Positions 9,724 to 18,909 are shown, counted from the stretch's first letter. The stretch is 64,000 bases of DNA from Pacificibacter marinus (GCF_018860665.1 NZ_JAHKPK010000055.1:186001-250000); one strand, 5' to 3'. Numbers and translations are program-made. Notes: generated by a model from the letters alone, not told the origin.

Positions 9724-10433
9724 GCTGAGCCTTGCGGGGGCGTGGTCAAACGCGCGCCCTCAAGCCGCATAAACATATGTGTGAACGTGGCAGCCCCCAA
9801 AACGGGGATCAGCAGGTTCACGAGGGGGATCGATAAAGGCACGGCCATCAGAGCGCCTGCGATCCAGATTTTCGGCGCATGACGGGCGCGGGCGGCTTTG
9901 GCGCCTTCGCGTCCCAAGCGGCGTATCGCAACCATTTGAAAATACTCACGCCCCAGCAAGAACCCGTTGAGCGCCCAAAAGATCAAAGGGGCTGCGATAT
10001 TTAACAACAGATACAGTACCAAAGCGATGATATTGGCCACGATCAATAGGCCCAAGAACCCAACCGTGTCGCGCATCATATCGCCAAAGCTTTGACGCGG
10101 CGCGGGCGGCAGATGGGGGTAATGTTTGTCCTCGACGGCTTCTGCGACCTCTTCCAAAAAGAAACCGGTAAAGGCCGAGGCCACAGGCACCATCAAAAAC
10201 ACAGACAGGCCGATCATCACAAAAAACGAGCCTATCGAGAGCACCAGCCCAAGGCTGATATCGCCTAGAACGGGCAAGGTGATGGTGTCAGGCAAGAACA
10301 GGCCCAAGGTCCAAACAAAGGCGACGTAAATCGCGATCAAAAGCGCTAAGGTCAGCCCTATGCCTTTGAACAGCACCGATTGAAACCGTGTGTCGCCAAG
10401 CTGGCCGAGCGCTTTAAAAAAATCGTCGAACAT
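9720..10433 (-). CDS. EI24 / CysZ-like membrane protein
   Basis: A 237-residue polytopic protein starting MFDDFFKALGQLGD, with about four long hydrophobic segments arranged as in the EI24/CysZ family (N-terminal amphipathic helix, long TM hairpin with FTGFFLEEVAEAVE between helices, C-terminal TM pair ending PLVNLLIPVLGAATFTHMF). CysZ of E. coli is a sulfate channel; whether this relative moves sulfate is not known. The ATG at 10433 shares its A with the stop codon of the upstream nitroreductase (TGATG), so translation is probably coupled. An ATG 15 bases upstream is also possible but lies inside the other gene. Confidence 0.82.
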   Translation of the reverse strand: MFDDFFKALGQLGDTRFQSVLFKGIGLTLALLIAIYVAFVWTLGLFLPDTITLPVLGDISLGLVLSIGSFFVMIGLSVFLMVPVASAFTGFFLEEVAEAVEDKHYPHLPPAPRQSFGDMMRDTVGFLGLLIVANIIALVLYLLLNIAAPLIFWALNGFLLGREYFQMVAIRRLGREGAKAARARHAPKIWIAGALMAVPLSIPLVNLLIPVLGAATFTHMFMRLEGARLTTPPQGSA

Positions 10434-11011
10434 CAGTCGGTGACCCAAGTTGTAATGGCATCCAGATCAGGGCGTGGGCGTTCTGGTGGGGCCGCTTTTT
10501 CGGTGCCAATATGGATGAAACCCGCGATGGTCTCATGCTCTGCGAGGTTCAGCCCGAGTTTGCAGAACTCTGGATCATGCGAGGCCCAGCCCGACAACCA
10601 ATTCGCGCCCCATCCTGCCGCCAAAGAGGCGTTCAGCAGCGCCAAACAGGCCGCACCCGCAGAATAGACCTGTTCGATGTGCGGGACTTTGGGCGAGGCT
10701 TTGGGCGATGAAATCACCGCAACGGCCAAATCGGCATTGGCATATTGATTGATCGCCTTTTGCCGTTGATCGTCATCCAAATCGCGACCTGCCGCCATTT
10801 CTGCCACCAAAAGGGACAGACGTGTGAGGGCGGGTTTCTCAAGCACGATAAAGCGCCAAGGCTCTAACTTGCCGTGATCTGGCGTGCGCGCTGCCGCTTG
10901 CAACAGTGGCGCAAGGGCGTCGCGGGTCGGCACAGGGCCGACAAGCGTTTTGGCGGGGCGCGACCGACGGGAGAGCAAAAAATCGAGGGCAGCTGGATTT
11001 GGTGCAGGCAT
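10433..11011 (-). CDS. Nitroreductase family flavoprotein (YdjA-like)
   Basis: The 192-residue product has the small FMN-dependent nitroreductase pattern: DFLLSRRSRPAK near residue 10 (flavin phosphate contact), an RTPDHGKLEPWRFIVL segment, and AGAACLALLNASLAAGWGANWLSGW in the C-terminal half. This matches the short YdjA-type branch. It would reduce nitroaromatics or quinones with NAD(P)H; the natural substrate is unknown. The ATG at 11011 (MPAPNP) is chosen because the upstream 36 codons have no family similarity. It heads a two-gene unit with the EI24-type membrane protein through a TGATG overlap. Confidence 0.88.
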   Translation of the reverse strand: MPAPNPAALDFLLSRRSRPAKTLVGPVPTRDALAPLLQAAARTPDHGKLEPWRFIVLEKPALTRLSLLVAEMAAGRDLDDDQRQKAINQYANADLAVAVISSPKASPKVPHIEQVYSAGAACLALLNASLAAGWGANWLSGWASHDPEFCKLGLNLAEHETIAGFIHIGTEKAAPPERPRPDLDAITTWVTD

Positions 11012-11106
11012 GTCTTGGGCTTTCTTTTGTGCGGCGTTATGCGATATGTCGGTGTTTCGAGGCGGACAATCAACCACCTTTGTAAAGAAATGTAAAAGGC
11101 CGTTAC

Positions 11107-11406
11107 ATGAGCGGAGCAAAATCCAAAGGTAAAGACACAGTTAAGGCCAGCCTACGCAACGATTTGATTGCGGCCATAGGCGATAATCTATTGTCTGTGC
11201 GGGTGACGCCCAAAGCCTCGCGCAACGCGGTTCTGGTGCAGGAAGGCCAAGTGCGCGTCTACGTCACCTGCGTGCCCGAAGATGGCAAAGCCACCAAAGA
11301 GGTGATCAAACTTTTGGCCAAGGCATTGGGCGTGTCGAAATCAAACGTGAGCCTGCTGCGCGGGGCGATTGCGCGTGACAAACAGTTCAAAATCACAGGA
11401 CTTTGA
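11107..11406 (+). CDS. DUF167 (YggU-family) protein
   Basis: A 99-residue protein with the compact DUF167/YggU alpha-beta fold; recognisable stretches are SVRVTPKASRNAV, VTCVPEDGKATKEVIKLLAKALGV and the terminal SLLRGAIARDKQFKI. The family is very widespread and its biochemical role is unproven. It is divergent from the nitroreductase unit and has no partner on its own strand. Confidence 0.9.
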   Translation: MSGAKSKGKDTVKASLRNDLIAAIGDNLLSVRVTPKASRNAVLVQEGQVRVYVTCVPEDGKATKEVIKLLAKALGVSKSNVSLLRGAIARDKQFKITGL

Positions 11407-11432
11407 GCGTCAGGGCTTTGAGCGTAAGTTTT

Positions 11433-11672
11433 TTAAATCTTGGCAGGGCCCAAAATATAAGCGCCCTCTGGCAAATCCAGAGCCGCACCCAAATCGCGCA
11501 TCTGCGCCATCGATAGGGTGATTTTCTGGGTGCGCCCCGTGCGAGGGTCATGCTGCTCGACGGTGATACATTCTTCAAAGGCCGAGACAATCACGTCTTC
11601 TTGTAGCGGCGCTTCGCCATCATCCACCATCGTTATGACGGTCGCGTCAAATTCGTGTTCTATTGTAAACAT
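11433..11672 (-). CDS. Conserved small hypothetical protein
   Basis: A 79-residue acidic protein, MFTIEHEFDATVITMVDDG at the N-terminus, followed by EECITVEQHDPRTG and SMAQMRDLGAALDLPEGAY. The pattern suggests beta strands then a helix, and I believe it is conserved in Rhodobacteraceae, but I know no function. The start at 11672 is chosen because the 32 codons upstream look non-coding and run into the neighbouring promoter; no strong ribosome site is visible. It converges with the DUF167 gene. Confidence 0.65.
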   Translation of the reverse strand: MFTIEHEFDATVITMVDDGEAPLQEDVIVSAFEECITVEQHDPRTGRTQKITLSMAQMRDLGAALDLPEGAYILGPAKI

Positions 11673-11867
11673 AAGAATGATGCTAACGGTGGCGGGCAGA
11701 TTTGCAAGCGCTTTGCGGGCGTTTGAAACGGGTTTGCGATATGGCGTCGTTTCGTTGGGTCGCCTCACACAGTTGCCACTGGTGTGATCTTAGACATGCG
11801 GTTAAAATATGCGTGAAAACCTGCGTGCCTCTTTGCGCCCCCCGCATGCTCTTTAAGGATACCTCTC

Positions 11868-12617
11868 GTGTTCAATCCATTGCCAAAATCACGGCTGCGC
11901 TTGCTTGTTTGTCTTTTGACCATCACCGCGCTGAGTGCCTGTCTTGAGGTCGAGACGCCCAACAGCCCGCCTGATCCAAACACGTCTGTGCCAAGTGTGC
12001 AGCTCGTGATGCGTAGCACTCAGTCTGGGCCTGTCACGGTTGAGAGTTTTGCCGCCATTGTGCGCCATGTGGAACCGATTGCAGAATCTGAATGTCGTGC
12101 GCGCACCCAAGGGGCCAATTGCGATTTTAAAGTTGTCGTTGATAGTAATGCCTCTGCACCCGCCAACGCCTTTCAATCGGTCGATGCCACAGGTCGTCCC
12201 GTTTTGACCTTTACAGTGGCGCTTTTGGCCGATCTGCAAAACAGCGATGAACTCGCGTTTATCTTGGGCCATGAGGCGGCGCACCACATCCGTGGCCATC
12301 TGGATCGCACCCAAGAAAGCGCTGCGATTGGCGGACTTTTGGGCGGCGTTCTGGCCGCCGCTGTAGGGGCAGATGCTGCCACAGTCGAGACCGTGCAAAA
12401 CCTTGGCGCGACCGTCGGCGCGCGCCGCTATTCCAAATCGTATGAGCTGGAAGCCGATCAGTTGGGCACTGTCATCGCTTACCGCGCGGGCTATAACCCG
12501 ATCCGTGGGGCGGCGTTTTTCACTCGTATCGCCGATCCTGGGGATGAATTTCTGGGGTCGCATCCGCCCAATGATCAACGCATAGAAACTGTGCGCCGGA
12601 CCATGGCGACGCTGTAA
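11868..12617 (+). CDS. M48-family zinc metallopeptidase lipoprotein
   Basis: A 249-residue envelope peptidase. The N-terminus is a lipoprotein signal with lipobox LSAC (Cys25), so it should be anchored in the membrane facing the periplasm. The zinc motif HEAAH (in ILGHEAAHHIRGH, near residue 128) and the downstream SYELEADQLG (third ligand Glu) are both intact, and the C-terminus carries the SHPPNDQRIE signature of M48 peptidases. Such Loi/HtpX/BepA-like enzymes degrade misfolded membrane or outer-membrane proteins. It stands alone, followed by an FnrL box that belongs to the next gene. Confidence 0.92.
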   Translation: MFNPLPKSRLRLLVCLLTITALSACLEVETPNSPPDPNTSVPSVQLVMRSTQSGPVTVESFAAIVRHVEPIAESECRARTQGANCDFKVVVDSNASAPANAFQSVDATGRPVLTFTVALLADLQNSDELAFILGHEAAHHIRGHLDRTQESAAIGGLLGGVLAAAVGADAATVETVQNLGATVGARRYSKSYELEADQLGTVIAYRAGYNPIRGAAFFTRIADPGDEFLGSHPPNDQRIETVRRTMATL

Positions 12618-12709
12618 CTTATGTATCTGTCAGTGGCGCATCTAATTAGTGGCGTGTCTTCAAACGGAGCGGCTGTCTTGCTGTGCCTTTAGGGCGCGAC
12701 ACAGCTCAA

Positions 12710-12723
12710 TTGATCTTGATCAA
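12710..12723 (+). promoter_or_regulatory. FnrL/FNR-type operator upstream of the DUF6455 gene
   Basis: TTGATCTTGATCAA is a perfect match to the FNR-family consensus TTGAT-N4-ATCAA. A weak -10 element (CAAAAT, 12745-12750) would put the start of transcription near 12757, leaving the box centred near -41, the class II activating position. The start codon is at 12797. In Rhodobacteraceae such boxes are used by the oxygen sensor FnrL or its paralogues; activation under low oxygen is inferred. Confidence 0.75.
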
Positions 12724-12796
12724 GGACGTGTCGGTTCAGGTTCGGCAAAATCGTGGTGCGTTTTCGATGTTCACCGCTTTGCCGTAAGGATTTGCC

Positions 12797-13108
12797 ATGA
12801 CCGATCTTCACAACACCTCCACCGTATCCAAAACCGATGTGCCTGTTGTGCCCGAACGTGGCTCTACCACTTTGATGCATGGCATGGGGGACCGTTTGGG
12901 AGTGGATGTGGATCAGGCCGCGCGCGCAGGCATCATCGATGCGCCTGAGTTGACGCAGATGGTCACGCGGTGTGGCAAATGCACCCAGCATGACGCCTGC
13001 ATCTTGTGGATGATCGAGCACCAAGATCCGCAACCCCGCACGCCTGAGTATTGTTTGAACACCCAAGAGCTAAACTACATTCGGGCTGTGCAAAACGGCG
13101 CGCGCTAG
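12797..13108 (+). CDS. DUF6455 family four-cysteine protein
   Basis: A 103-residue soluble protein. The first 45 residues are variable; the C-terminal half has the DUF6455 pattern: Cys59 and Cys62 (CGKC), Cys68, a conserved Trp, and Cys86 in PEYCLN. The four cysteines could hold a zinc or an iron-sulfur cluster; this is inference from spacing only. The function of the family is not known. The gene has a perfect FnrL box at 12710-12723 and no partner on its strand, suggesting an oxygen-responsive role. Confidence 0.85.
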   Translation: MTDLHNTSTVSKTDVPVVPERGSTTLMHGMGDRLGVDVDQAARAGIIDAPELTQMVTRCGKCTQHDACILWMIEHQDPQPRTPEYCLNTQELNYIRAVQNGAR

Positions 13109-13176
13109 TCGCTGTTCGTCTTTACCTTTGCGTCTGACATTCCCGCCTGACATTCGGCCCTGCGCCATATATACGC

Positions 13177-13536
13177 GTGGCCATGCAAACCTTTGATGGC
13201 ATCATATCGGATCGTGGGTCAAAATACGCGGTCTCTGGCGGGCCTTGTGCCTCTGGTGAGGCGGCTAAAGCCTTTCTCAAAACCCTGTGCAAGACCAAGA
13301 AATTCGCTAAAGCCACCCATAACACTTGGGGACTTTTGGCGGGCGATACACCTATCAAAAACGATGACGGCGAATCTGGGGCTGGCATGGTGATTTTGCG
13401 GATGCTTGAGCGCGAAGGTCTGCACGATCACATCATCGTTGTGACGCGTTGGTACGGTGGCAAGCATCTTGGTGGGGATCGCTTTCGCCATGTCCAAGAC
13501 GCCGTGCGCTATTATTTGGACAATCGCACGGCCTAA
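13177..13536 (+). CDS. IMPACT/YigZ N-terminal (UPF0029) domain protein
   Basis: A 119-residue single-domain protein with the UPF0029/IMPACT signature: KATHNTWGLL near residue 45, NDDGESGAGMVIL near 62, and VVTRWYGGKHLGGDRFRHV near 88. The C-terminal EF-G-like domain of full YigZ is absent, so this is the short form. The family is thought to touch translation or stress control, but the bacterial role is not fixed. GTG at 13177 and ATG at 13183 are both possible starts. Its stop overlaps the opposite-strand stop of the DUF393 gene. Confidence 0.88.
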   Translation: MAMQTFDGIISDRGSKYAVSGGPCASGEAAKAFLKTLCKTKKFAKATHNTWGLLAGDTPIKNDDGESGAGMVILRMLEREGLHDHIIVVTRWYGGKHLGGDRFRHVQDAVRYYLDNRTA

Positions 13537-13928
13537 ACTTTGCGTGCTTGCCGTCGGATATGCCAGCGATAAATCAAAGGCGCCAAGACCCGATCATACA
13601 GCCATTCGCTTGTTGGCAAGACCACTGGCCAGCCTGATACCCGCGCCAACCATCTGTATTTTGGCATTTGCGCCCAAAGCGCCCGAAAGGCTGGGACGCC
13701 CGATAGCAACTGGCCTTGGTGCGCCACGTAAAGCCTGCGCGCCGCTTGATCCGCTGTCAAACCCCAGCGCTGCAAGGCGCAAGAATTCAGGTCGTCAAAC
13801 CGAATTTTGAGTGCGTTTCTATCCGCATAATCTGCGTAATGCGAAATCTCGAAATTGCACACAGGGCAGTCCGCGTTGAACAGCACGGCGGTCTGATCTG
13901 TCTGATTTGTGGGGGCTTGCTCTGTCAT
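13533..13928 (-). CDS. DUF393 thiol-disulfide oxidoreductase (DCC family)
   Basis: A 131-residue protein with the thioredoxin-like DCC/DUF393 pattern: VLFNADCPVCNFEI carrying the CPVC redox pair (Cys21, Cys24), the segment FDDLNSCALQRWGL, and the C-terminal YRWLARVSGWPVVLP and YDRVLAPLIYRWHIRR. These proteins are predicted disulfide oxidoreductases with unknown partners. The rhodanese gene lies 36 bp upstream on the same strand, so both are probably one thiol/sulfur transcription unit. Confidence 0.9.
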   Translation of the reverse strand: MTEQAPTNQTDQTAVLFNADCPVCNFEISHYADYADRNALKIRFDDLNSCALQRWGLTADQAARRLYVAHQGQLLSGVPAFRALWAQMPKYRWLARVSGWPVVLPTSEWLYDRVLAPLIYRWHIRRQARKV

Positions 13929-13964
13929 ACCCCCAATCTAGAGCGCTTTGGTCAAAGAACCATG

Positions 13965-14357
13965 CTATTTGGCTGCGACACTTTCTATCGCCCCGCCAGC
14001 AGCCTTCCACGCGCCAAAGCCGTCCTCTATATGGGCGATGTTTTCAAATCCCATGTCTTGCGCTGTTTTCGCCGCCAGCGCGGATCGCCACGCGGAGGCG
14101 CAGTAAAACACGATCTGTTTCGCTTCTGCCAATGCGGGTTTGTGATAGGGACTAGACGGATCGATCCAAAATTCAAGCATCCCGCGCGGACAATGAAACG
14201 CGCCCGCGATCTTGCCCTCCCGCTCCAACTCCCGCCTGTCGCGCAGATCAACAATGAGCGTATCTGGGTCACCCACCAAATCGATGGCGAGTTCGGTTGG
14301 GATCGTAGAGATTTGGTCGTAAGCCTCACTCAGCAGGTCTTGATAGGTCTTGGTCAT
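13965..14357 (-). CDS. Rhodanese-like sulfurtransferase
   Basis: A single-domain rhodanese of 130 residues. The active-site loop is CASAWRS with Cys86 in place, preceded by the conserved LIVDLRDRRELEREGKI and GAFHCPRGM strands and followed by EDGFGAWKAAGG. It should move sulfane sulfur via a cysteine persulfide; the in vivo acceptor is unknown. AGGGAGC precedes the ATG. Transcribed ahead of the DUF393 oxidoreductase. Confidence 0.92.
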   Translation of the reverse strand: MTKTYQDLLSEAYDQISTIPTELAIDLVGDPDTLIVDLRDRRELEREGKIAGAFHCPRGMLEFWIDPSSPYHKPALAEAKQIVFYCASAWRSALAAKTAQDMGFENIAHIEDGFGAWKAAGGAIESVAAK

Positions 14358-14437
14358 GATGCGCTCCCTTTGGGGGGAGCTTGGTCTGCAATGTCTATTG
14401 GGTCAATACTGTGAACACCGCCCTCACACCTCTCCCC

Positions 14438-14457
14438 GAGCGATGCACGCATCGCTC
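14438..14457. repeat. Hairpin CGATGC/GCATCG next to an orphan gene
   Basis: A 9-bp inverted repeat (GAGCGATGC/GCATCGCTC) with a two-base centre lies between the rhodanese gene and the AT-rich orphan gene at 14545. Its core CGATGC/GCATCG also forms the hairpin at 44913-44931, beside another AT-rich orphan gene. No T-run follows on either strand. Confidence 0.5.
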
Positions 14458-14544
14458 AGCGCCTGACCTTCCCCGTCCCGCCAAAGGCGTGCAGGTAAGA
14501 ATGAAGGGCGCTAAAGCACCCACCCAGGGTCAGTCGCTGGGGGG

Positions 14545-15318
14545 CTATCTTTCAAGCGCGGTTAGCGTAAGTCGATTTCCTGAAATTCGTGCAGTAATTT
14601 TCTCAAGGGCCAGTTCGGATATTCCAGTGGGTTCGTCACCGAGAGGAAGGGTGTAGGCGTTTGCAGCTATTTGGTTTGGTAGGGCCTCATTACCCCGTGA
14701 AAAGTCGAACAACACACCGACTATTTGCTTGAGAAGTAACCAGTCCGCAAATTGCTCTGCGATATACGTAGCATAACTTGCCTCCACCATGGTCCCGTTT
14801 TCTACTTCCGAAAAATCTTGCGGCCTACTTCGTAGGCGTGAATGACACACTTGATACCTGCTTATAGCGAGTGTCAGCCATCTTGCTGCCAACTCATCCG
14901 AATGTTCAATGCACTCCTTCAAATTCTGAAAGACTTCTTCAGAGATTGAAATCTCATCCAGATAGTCAGGGTGTGCTATTTTCCAATCATTCCAGCAATA
15001 GGTTTTTGAATATTTGATACCATTTTCTACTACGGTGTTGAGGCTAGCTAAGGAGTGAGGAAGGAGCGCTCTAGCTGCATTCAATCTATTATTGCGCTCT
15101 TCGCGTCGGTGAATTTCTTGCTGATCAACAGTATGAAACACGCCGAGAGTCGCAATCCCTGCCGCTAGAAGCGTTACACTTATTGTAAGAAGTTGTATCA
15201 AATTTTGTTTGATTTCGTTGCGCAAACTAGAATCTAAAATCCAGCAAAATAAAATCGCGATTTCTAGGCCGATGAATACTCCAAAAGGGAAGCTTTTTAA
15301 AAAATTTAACTTTTTCAA
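14545..15318 (-). CDS. Orphan two-TM membrane protein, AT-rich
   Basis: A 257-residue protein that I do not recognise by name. Two transmembrane helices lie at about residues 11-30 and 40-62, followed by a charged stretch (HRREERNNRLNAARALLPHSLASL) and a long soluble helical region. The short cytoplasmic start and the RAxLPhsLs-like motif resemble uncharacterised small membrane proteins scattered in proteobacteria. The gene is visibly richer in A+T than rimO and the rhodanese around it, and is bordered by hairpins (14438 and 15459), suggesting acquisition. No function is proposed. Confidence 0.7.
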   Translation of the reverse strand: MKKLNFLKSFPFGVFIGLEIAILFCWILDSSLRNEIKQNLIQLLTISVTLLAAGIATLGVFHTVDQQEIHRREERNNRLNAARALLPHSLASLNTVVENGIKYSKTYCWNDWKIAHPDYLDEISISEEVFQNLKECIEHSDELAARWLTLAISRYQVCHSRLRSRPQDFSEVENGTMVEASYATYIAEQFADWLLLKQIVGVLFDFSRGNEALPNQIAANAYTLPLGDEPTGISELALEKITARISGNRLTLTALER

Positions 15319-15458
15319 GATCGTTTCCTTCGCAATATGTTTCTGAAGGCAAACAACCCAGAGCTCCGACCCTGTCGGGTCTTACGCGCGTTGCCTCTGA
15401 AAAATGATCCCCCAGATCAAATGTACCCTGCGGCATCGCGTCTTTGACGCGCTGACGC

Positions 15459-15504
15459 GTGCACTTCGGAAAACGCTCCTCGAGCGTTTTCTAACGAAGT
15501 GCAC
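15459..15504 (-). terminator. Nested hairpin spanning the rimO stop codon
   Basis: Read on the minus strand, the last rimO codons GTGCACTTCG (15504-15495) pair with CGAAGTGCAC (15468-15459), and inside this lies a second stem AAAACGCTC/GAGCGTTTT (15490-15482 and 15478-15470) with loop GAG. The inner stem plus its U residues can act as an intrinsic terminator of rimO. The stop codon TAG sits between the two stems. Confidence 0.7.
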
Positions 15505-16903
15505 CCCACAAATCATACTCATTCGCCTCATCAACTTCGACAGTCACCAAATCCCCAACGCTCAAACCTTGCGTGTCCTCATCAATAAACAAGTTCCCAT
15601 CAATCTCGGGGGCGTCGGCTTTGGTGCGACAGGTGGCGATACCGTCTTCGTCAATATCATCCACGATGACCTGCATGGTCTGGCCGACTTTGGCCGCCAA
15701 TTTGGCCTCTGAAATCGCCTGTGACGCTTCCATGAAACGGTCCCAGCGCTCTTGTTTGACCTCTTCCGCGACGTGATCGGGCAGGGCGTTCGAGCGCGCA
15801 CCTGCGACGTTCTCATATTTAAAACAGCCCACACGGTCCAGATTGGCCTCTTTCAGCCAGTCCAGCATATAGTCAAATTCGGCCTCGGTCTCGCCGGGGT
15901 AGCCGACGATAAAGGTGGACCGCAGGGTAATATCAGGGCAATCGGACCGCCAAGCGGCGATCTCATCCAGGACCTTAGCCGAGGCCGCAGGCCGCGCCAT
16001 GCGTTTTAAAACATCAGGGTGGCCATGTTGGAACGGGATATCCAAGTAGGGCAAAATCGCGTTCGAGGTATCGGCCATGATCGGGATTAGATCGCGCACA
16101 TGGGGATAGGGATAGACGTAATGCAAGCGCACCCACAGATCATTTGCCGCACCAAGCTGGCCCAGCTCGCGGGTCAGATCGGTAATGTGGCTTTTGACCT
16201 CACGGTCTTTCCATGGGTGGGTGGAGTAACGACGGTCCAAGCCATAAGCCGAGGTATCTTGCGAAATCACCAGCAATTCTTTGACGCCAGCCTCAACCAG
16301 CTTTTCCGCCTCGCGTAAAATCCCGTGCACAGGGCGCGACACCAATTTGCCGCGCATGTCGGGGATGATGCAGAATTTACAGGCGTGGTTGCAGCCTTCG
16401 GAGATTTTCAAATAGCTGAAATGGCGCGGTGTCAAAGACACACCACGCGCAGGCAACAAATCGATAAAGGGATCAGGCGAGGGCGGCACGGCCAGATGCA
16501 CGGCGTCCAAAACCTGCTCGTATTGATGCGGGCCAGTGACGGCCAAGACTTTCGGATGCACGCCCGTGATGTATTCAGGCTCAGCGCCCAAACAACCCGT
16601 TACAATGACCTTGCCGTTCTCTTGCAAGGCTTCGCCAATCGCCTCAAGGCTTTCGGCCTTGGCACTGTCCAAGAACCCGCAGGTGTTGACCACAACCGCA
16701 TCCGCGCCGACGTAATCGGGGGAAATGGCATAGCCCTCGGCACGCAGCCGCGTCAAAATCCGCTCACTGTCGACCAGTGCTTTGGGGCAACCCAAAGAGA
16801 CCATGCCGATTGTGGGCTGGTCTTGGCGTTTTTTGGTAATCGCGGCGTCAACAAGCGGTTGCGGGGCGAGATCGGGGCGGAGGCTGGGTGGGTTCTGGCT
16901 CAT
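15491..16903 (-). CDS. rimO: Ribosomal protein uS12 methylthiotransferase
   Basis: Radical-SAM enzyme that adds a methylthio group to the conserved aspartate of ribosomal protein S12. The 470-residue product has the three-part MTTase layout: an N-terminal UPF0004 domain with cluster cysteines in [17 protein letters not shown] and TGCLG; the radical-SAM CxxxCxxC motif in CNHACKFC; and a C-terminal TRAM domain ending [22 protein letters not shown] and the [12 protein letters not shown] segment separate it from MiaB. The ATG at 16903 is chosen; the ORF extends 38 codons upstream without similarity. Confidence 0.96.
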   Translation of the reverse strand: MSQNPPSLRPDLAPQPLVDAAITKKRQDQPTIGMVSLGCPKALVDSERILTRLRAEGYAISPDYVGADAVVVNTCGFLDSAKAESLEAIGEALQENGKVIVTGCLGAEPEYITGVHPKVLAVTGPHQYEQVLDAVHLAVPPSPDPFIDLLPARGVSLTPRHFSYLKISEGCNHACKFCIIPDMRGKLVSRPVHGILREAEKLVEAGVKELLVISQDTSAYGLDRRYSTHPWKDREVKSHITDLTRELGQLGAANDLWVRLHYVYPYPHVRDLIPIMADTSNAILPYLDIPFQHGHPDVLKRMARPAASAKVLDEIAAWRSDCPDITLRSTFIVGYPGETEAEFDYMLDWLKEANLDRVGCFKYENVAGARSNALPDHVAEEVKQERWDRFMEASQAISEAKLAAKVGQTMQVIVDDIDEDGIATCRTKADAPEIDGNLFIDEDTQGLSVGDLVTVEVDEANEYDLWGALR

Positions 16904-17006
16904 ATCTTCATGTACTCCGATTGAATGCAGCGCGAAACCCCCGTCATGCGTGGTTTTATGCTCATTTGGGGGAGGAAAGCGCAGGCACAATGGGGGCGTC
17001 AAACAT

Positions 17007-17029
17007 AAAGGGGGCACTTGGCCCCCTTT
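17007..17029 (-). terminator. Hairpin after the ABC-2 permease
   Basis: A 9-bp perfect stem AAAGGGGGC (17007-17015) and GCCCCCTTT (17021-17029) around ACTTG. It is 22 nt beyond the stop of the permease at 17052 (minus strand). Only a short T-run follows, so termination is probable but not strong. Confidence 0.65.
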
Positions 17030-17051
17030 GTATCGGTATGTGTGGTTCAGT

Positions 17052-17813
17052 TTACTGCTTTAGCCGCCATCCGGTTTTGAAAATCCACGCCACAGCAGAG
17101 ATGCATAAGACCAAAAAGATCGTAATCGCGGCTAAGGACACGCCCACGGGCACGTCTGAGACTTCAAAGAAAGACCAGCGAAAGCCTGAGATCAGGTAGA
17201 GTACGGGGTTGAATTTGACCAAGACTTCCCAAAATCCGGGCAACATATCCGCCGTATAAAACGCGCCGCCCAAGAACACCAAGGGGGTGACGACAAGCAA
17301 TGGGATGATCTGCAACTGTTCGAAATTGCTGGCCCAGATGCCGATGATAAAGCCCAAAAGCGAAAAACTGACAGCGGTTAAAACCAAGAACCCAAGCGCC
17401 CAAAACGGATGGATGATATGCAAATCGACAAAAAAGGTCGCTGTGGCCAAGATGACAAAGGCGATGATCATCGCCTTACTGGCTGCCGCGCCGACATAGC
17501 CGATCAGAATCTCGACAAAGGAAATAGGGGCTGTGAACAGCTCGAATATAGTCCCTGTGAATTTGGGGAAATAGATCCCGAAAGAGGCGTTGGACAAGGA
17601 TTGCTGCAGCACGGTGAGCATCACCAGACCGGGCACGATGAAAGCGCCGTAACTGATGCCGCCGACCTCTTGAATGCGTCCGCCGATGGCTGCGCCGAAG
17701 ACAACGAAATATAGCACCGTAGATAAAACAGGTGACAAAATGGATTGGCTCAAAGTGCGAAAGAACCGTTTCATTTCAGAGGTGTATATGGATTTAATGG
17801 CGAGCCAGTTCAT
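17052..17813 (-). CDS. ABC-2 type transporter permease
   Basis: A 253-residue six-helix membrane subunit of an ABC exporter of the ABC-2 class (family of drug, polysaccharide and YadGH-like exporters). Visible family parts: [38 protein letters not shown], then [19 protein letters not shown], and [16 protein letters not shown] before the last helices. Its ATG overlaps the stop of the ATPase gene by 4 bp (ATGA), so both subunits are translationally coupled and form one pump. The substrate cannot be told from sequence. Confidence 0.9.
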   Translation of the reverse strand: MNWLAIKSIYTSEMKRFFRTLSQSILSPVLSTVLYFVVFGAAIGGRIQEVGGISYGAFIVPGLVMLTVLQQSLSNASFGIYFPKFTGTIFELFTAPISFVEILIGYVGAAASKAMIIAFVILATATFFVDLHIIHPFWALGFLVLTAVSFSLLGFIIGIWASNFEQLQIIPLLVVTPLVFLGGAFYTADMLPGFWEVLVKFNPVLYLISGFRWSFFEVSDVPVGVSLAAITIFLVLCISAVAWIFKTGWRLKQ

Positions 17814-18742
17814 GATTTTTCCTCCACCAATGTTAAAAAGACGTCTTCAAGCGAGCTTTGATGACTTTCCAAATCGCGCACCGAAATGCCAGTCGAGGCC
17901 AGATCAGAAATCAACCGCGTGATGCCAGTGCGTTCGGCGCGGGTGTCGTAGGAATAGGTGAGGGTCATTTTGTCATCAGATAGCGCAAGATCGTAGTCTG
18001 AAAGCGTGACAGGGGTCGTGGACAAAGGGTCCACAAGCGACAGTTTCAACGTTTTGCGGCCAAAGCTTTGCATCAAGGTGGCCGTGTCTTCCACCAGCAA
18101 GATTTTTCCAGCATTGATCACACCGATGCGGTCGGCCATTTCTTCGGCTTCTTCAATATAATGGGTGGTCAATATGATGGTCACACCCTCGTCGCGCAGC
18201 TTGCGCACAACCTCCCACATATCGCGGCGCAAGGCCACGTCGACGCCAGCGGTGGGCTCGTCCAAAAACAACACTTTGGGGGCGTGCGATAGGGCTTTGG
18301 CGATCATAACGCGGCGTTTCATGCCGCCTGAAAGTTCCATGTTTTTGGAATCTTTTTTGTCCCACAAAGACAAAGACCGAAGGATGCCTTCAAGATAAGC
18401 GTCATCGGGTTTGTAGCCGAATAAGCCGCGAGTCATTTTAACAGAATTCCAAACAGTCTCGAAAATATCGAGCGCAATTTCTTGCGGGACCAACCCGATT
18501 TGCGCGCGGGCTTTTCGAGGATCGTGTTCCACGTCGAACCCGCCGACGCTGACCGTGCCTGAGGTGATTTTGACCATGCCGCAAATCGCGCCGATCAACG
18601 TGGTTTTGCCCGCGCCATTGGGGCCAAGCAGAGCGATGATTTCGCCCTCTTCGATGTCTAAGTTCACCGCATCTAGGGCAGGGGTGCCCGAGGCATAGGT
18701 CTTTGTCAGGTCTTTGATCGAGATAATGGGCGCCATGGGCAT
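17810..18742 (-). CDS. ABC-2 type transporter ATP-binding subunit
   Basis: About 310 residues with a full nucleotide-binding domain: Walker [11 protein letters not shown]-loop in GLVPQE, signature LSGGMKRR and Walker [13 protein letters not shown], followed by a C-terminal extension of about 75 residues as in DrrA/YadG-type exporters. Candidate starts are ATG at 18742 and 18736; AAAGG lies upstream of both. It powers the permease at 17052, with which it overlaps, and might also serve the paralogous permease at 19824. Confidence 0.93.
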   Translation of the reverse strand: MPMAPIISIKDLTKTYASGTPALDAVNLDIEEGEIIALLGPNGAGKTTLIGAICGMVKITSGTVSVGGFDVEHDPRKARAQIGLVPQEIALDIFETVWNSVKMTRGLFGYKPDDAYLEGILRSLSLWDKKDSKNMELSGGMKRRVMIAKALSHAPKVLFLDEPTAGVDVALRRDMWEVVRKLRDEGVTIILTTHYIEEAEEMADRIGVINAGKILLVEDTATLMQSFGRKTLKLSLVDPLSTTPVTLSDYDLALSDDKMTLTYSYDTRAERTGITRLISDLASTGISVRDLESHQSSLEDVFLTLVEEKS

Positions 18743-18909
18743 TGGGCCTTTCAAACGTTTAAAATTATGGTGTTGCAGGCAAACTAAGCCCAACAAGGGT
18801 GTTTGATAACCCCCTTGGTCGCACAGCTTCGGTGCGCTGGCCGCACATAACGGCGGTTTTGGCAGGGGGCTGTGCGCGTTGCGGCGTGATCCTAAGGCGA
18901 TCGGTCATG

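Noticed and set aside
15227-15436. 69-codon minus frame overlapping the start of the orphan membrane gene
   Set aside because: Overlaps a better-supported gene in another frame and has no recognisable motif.
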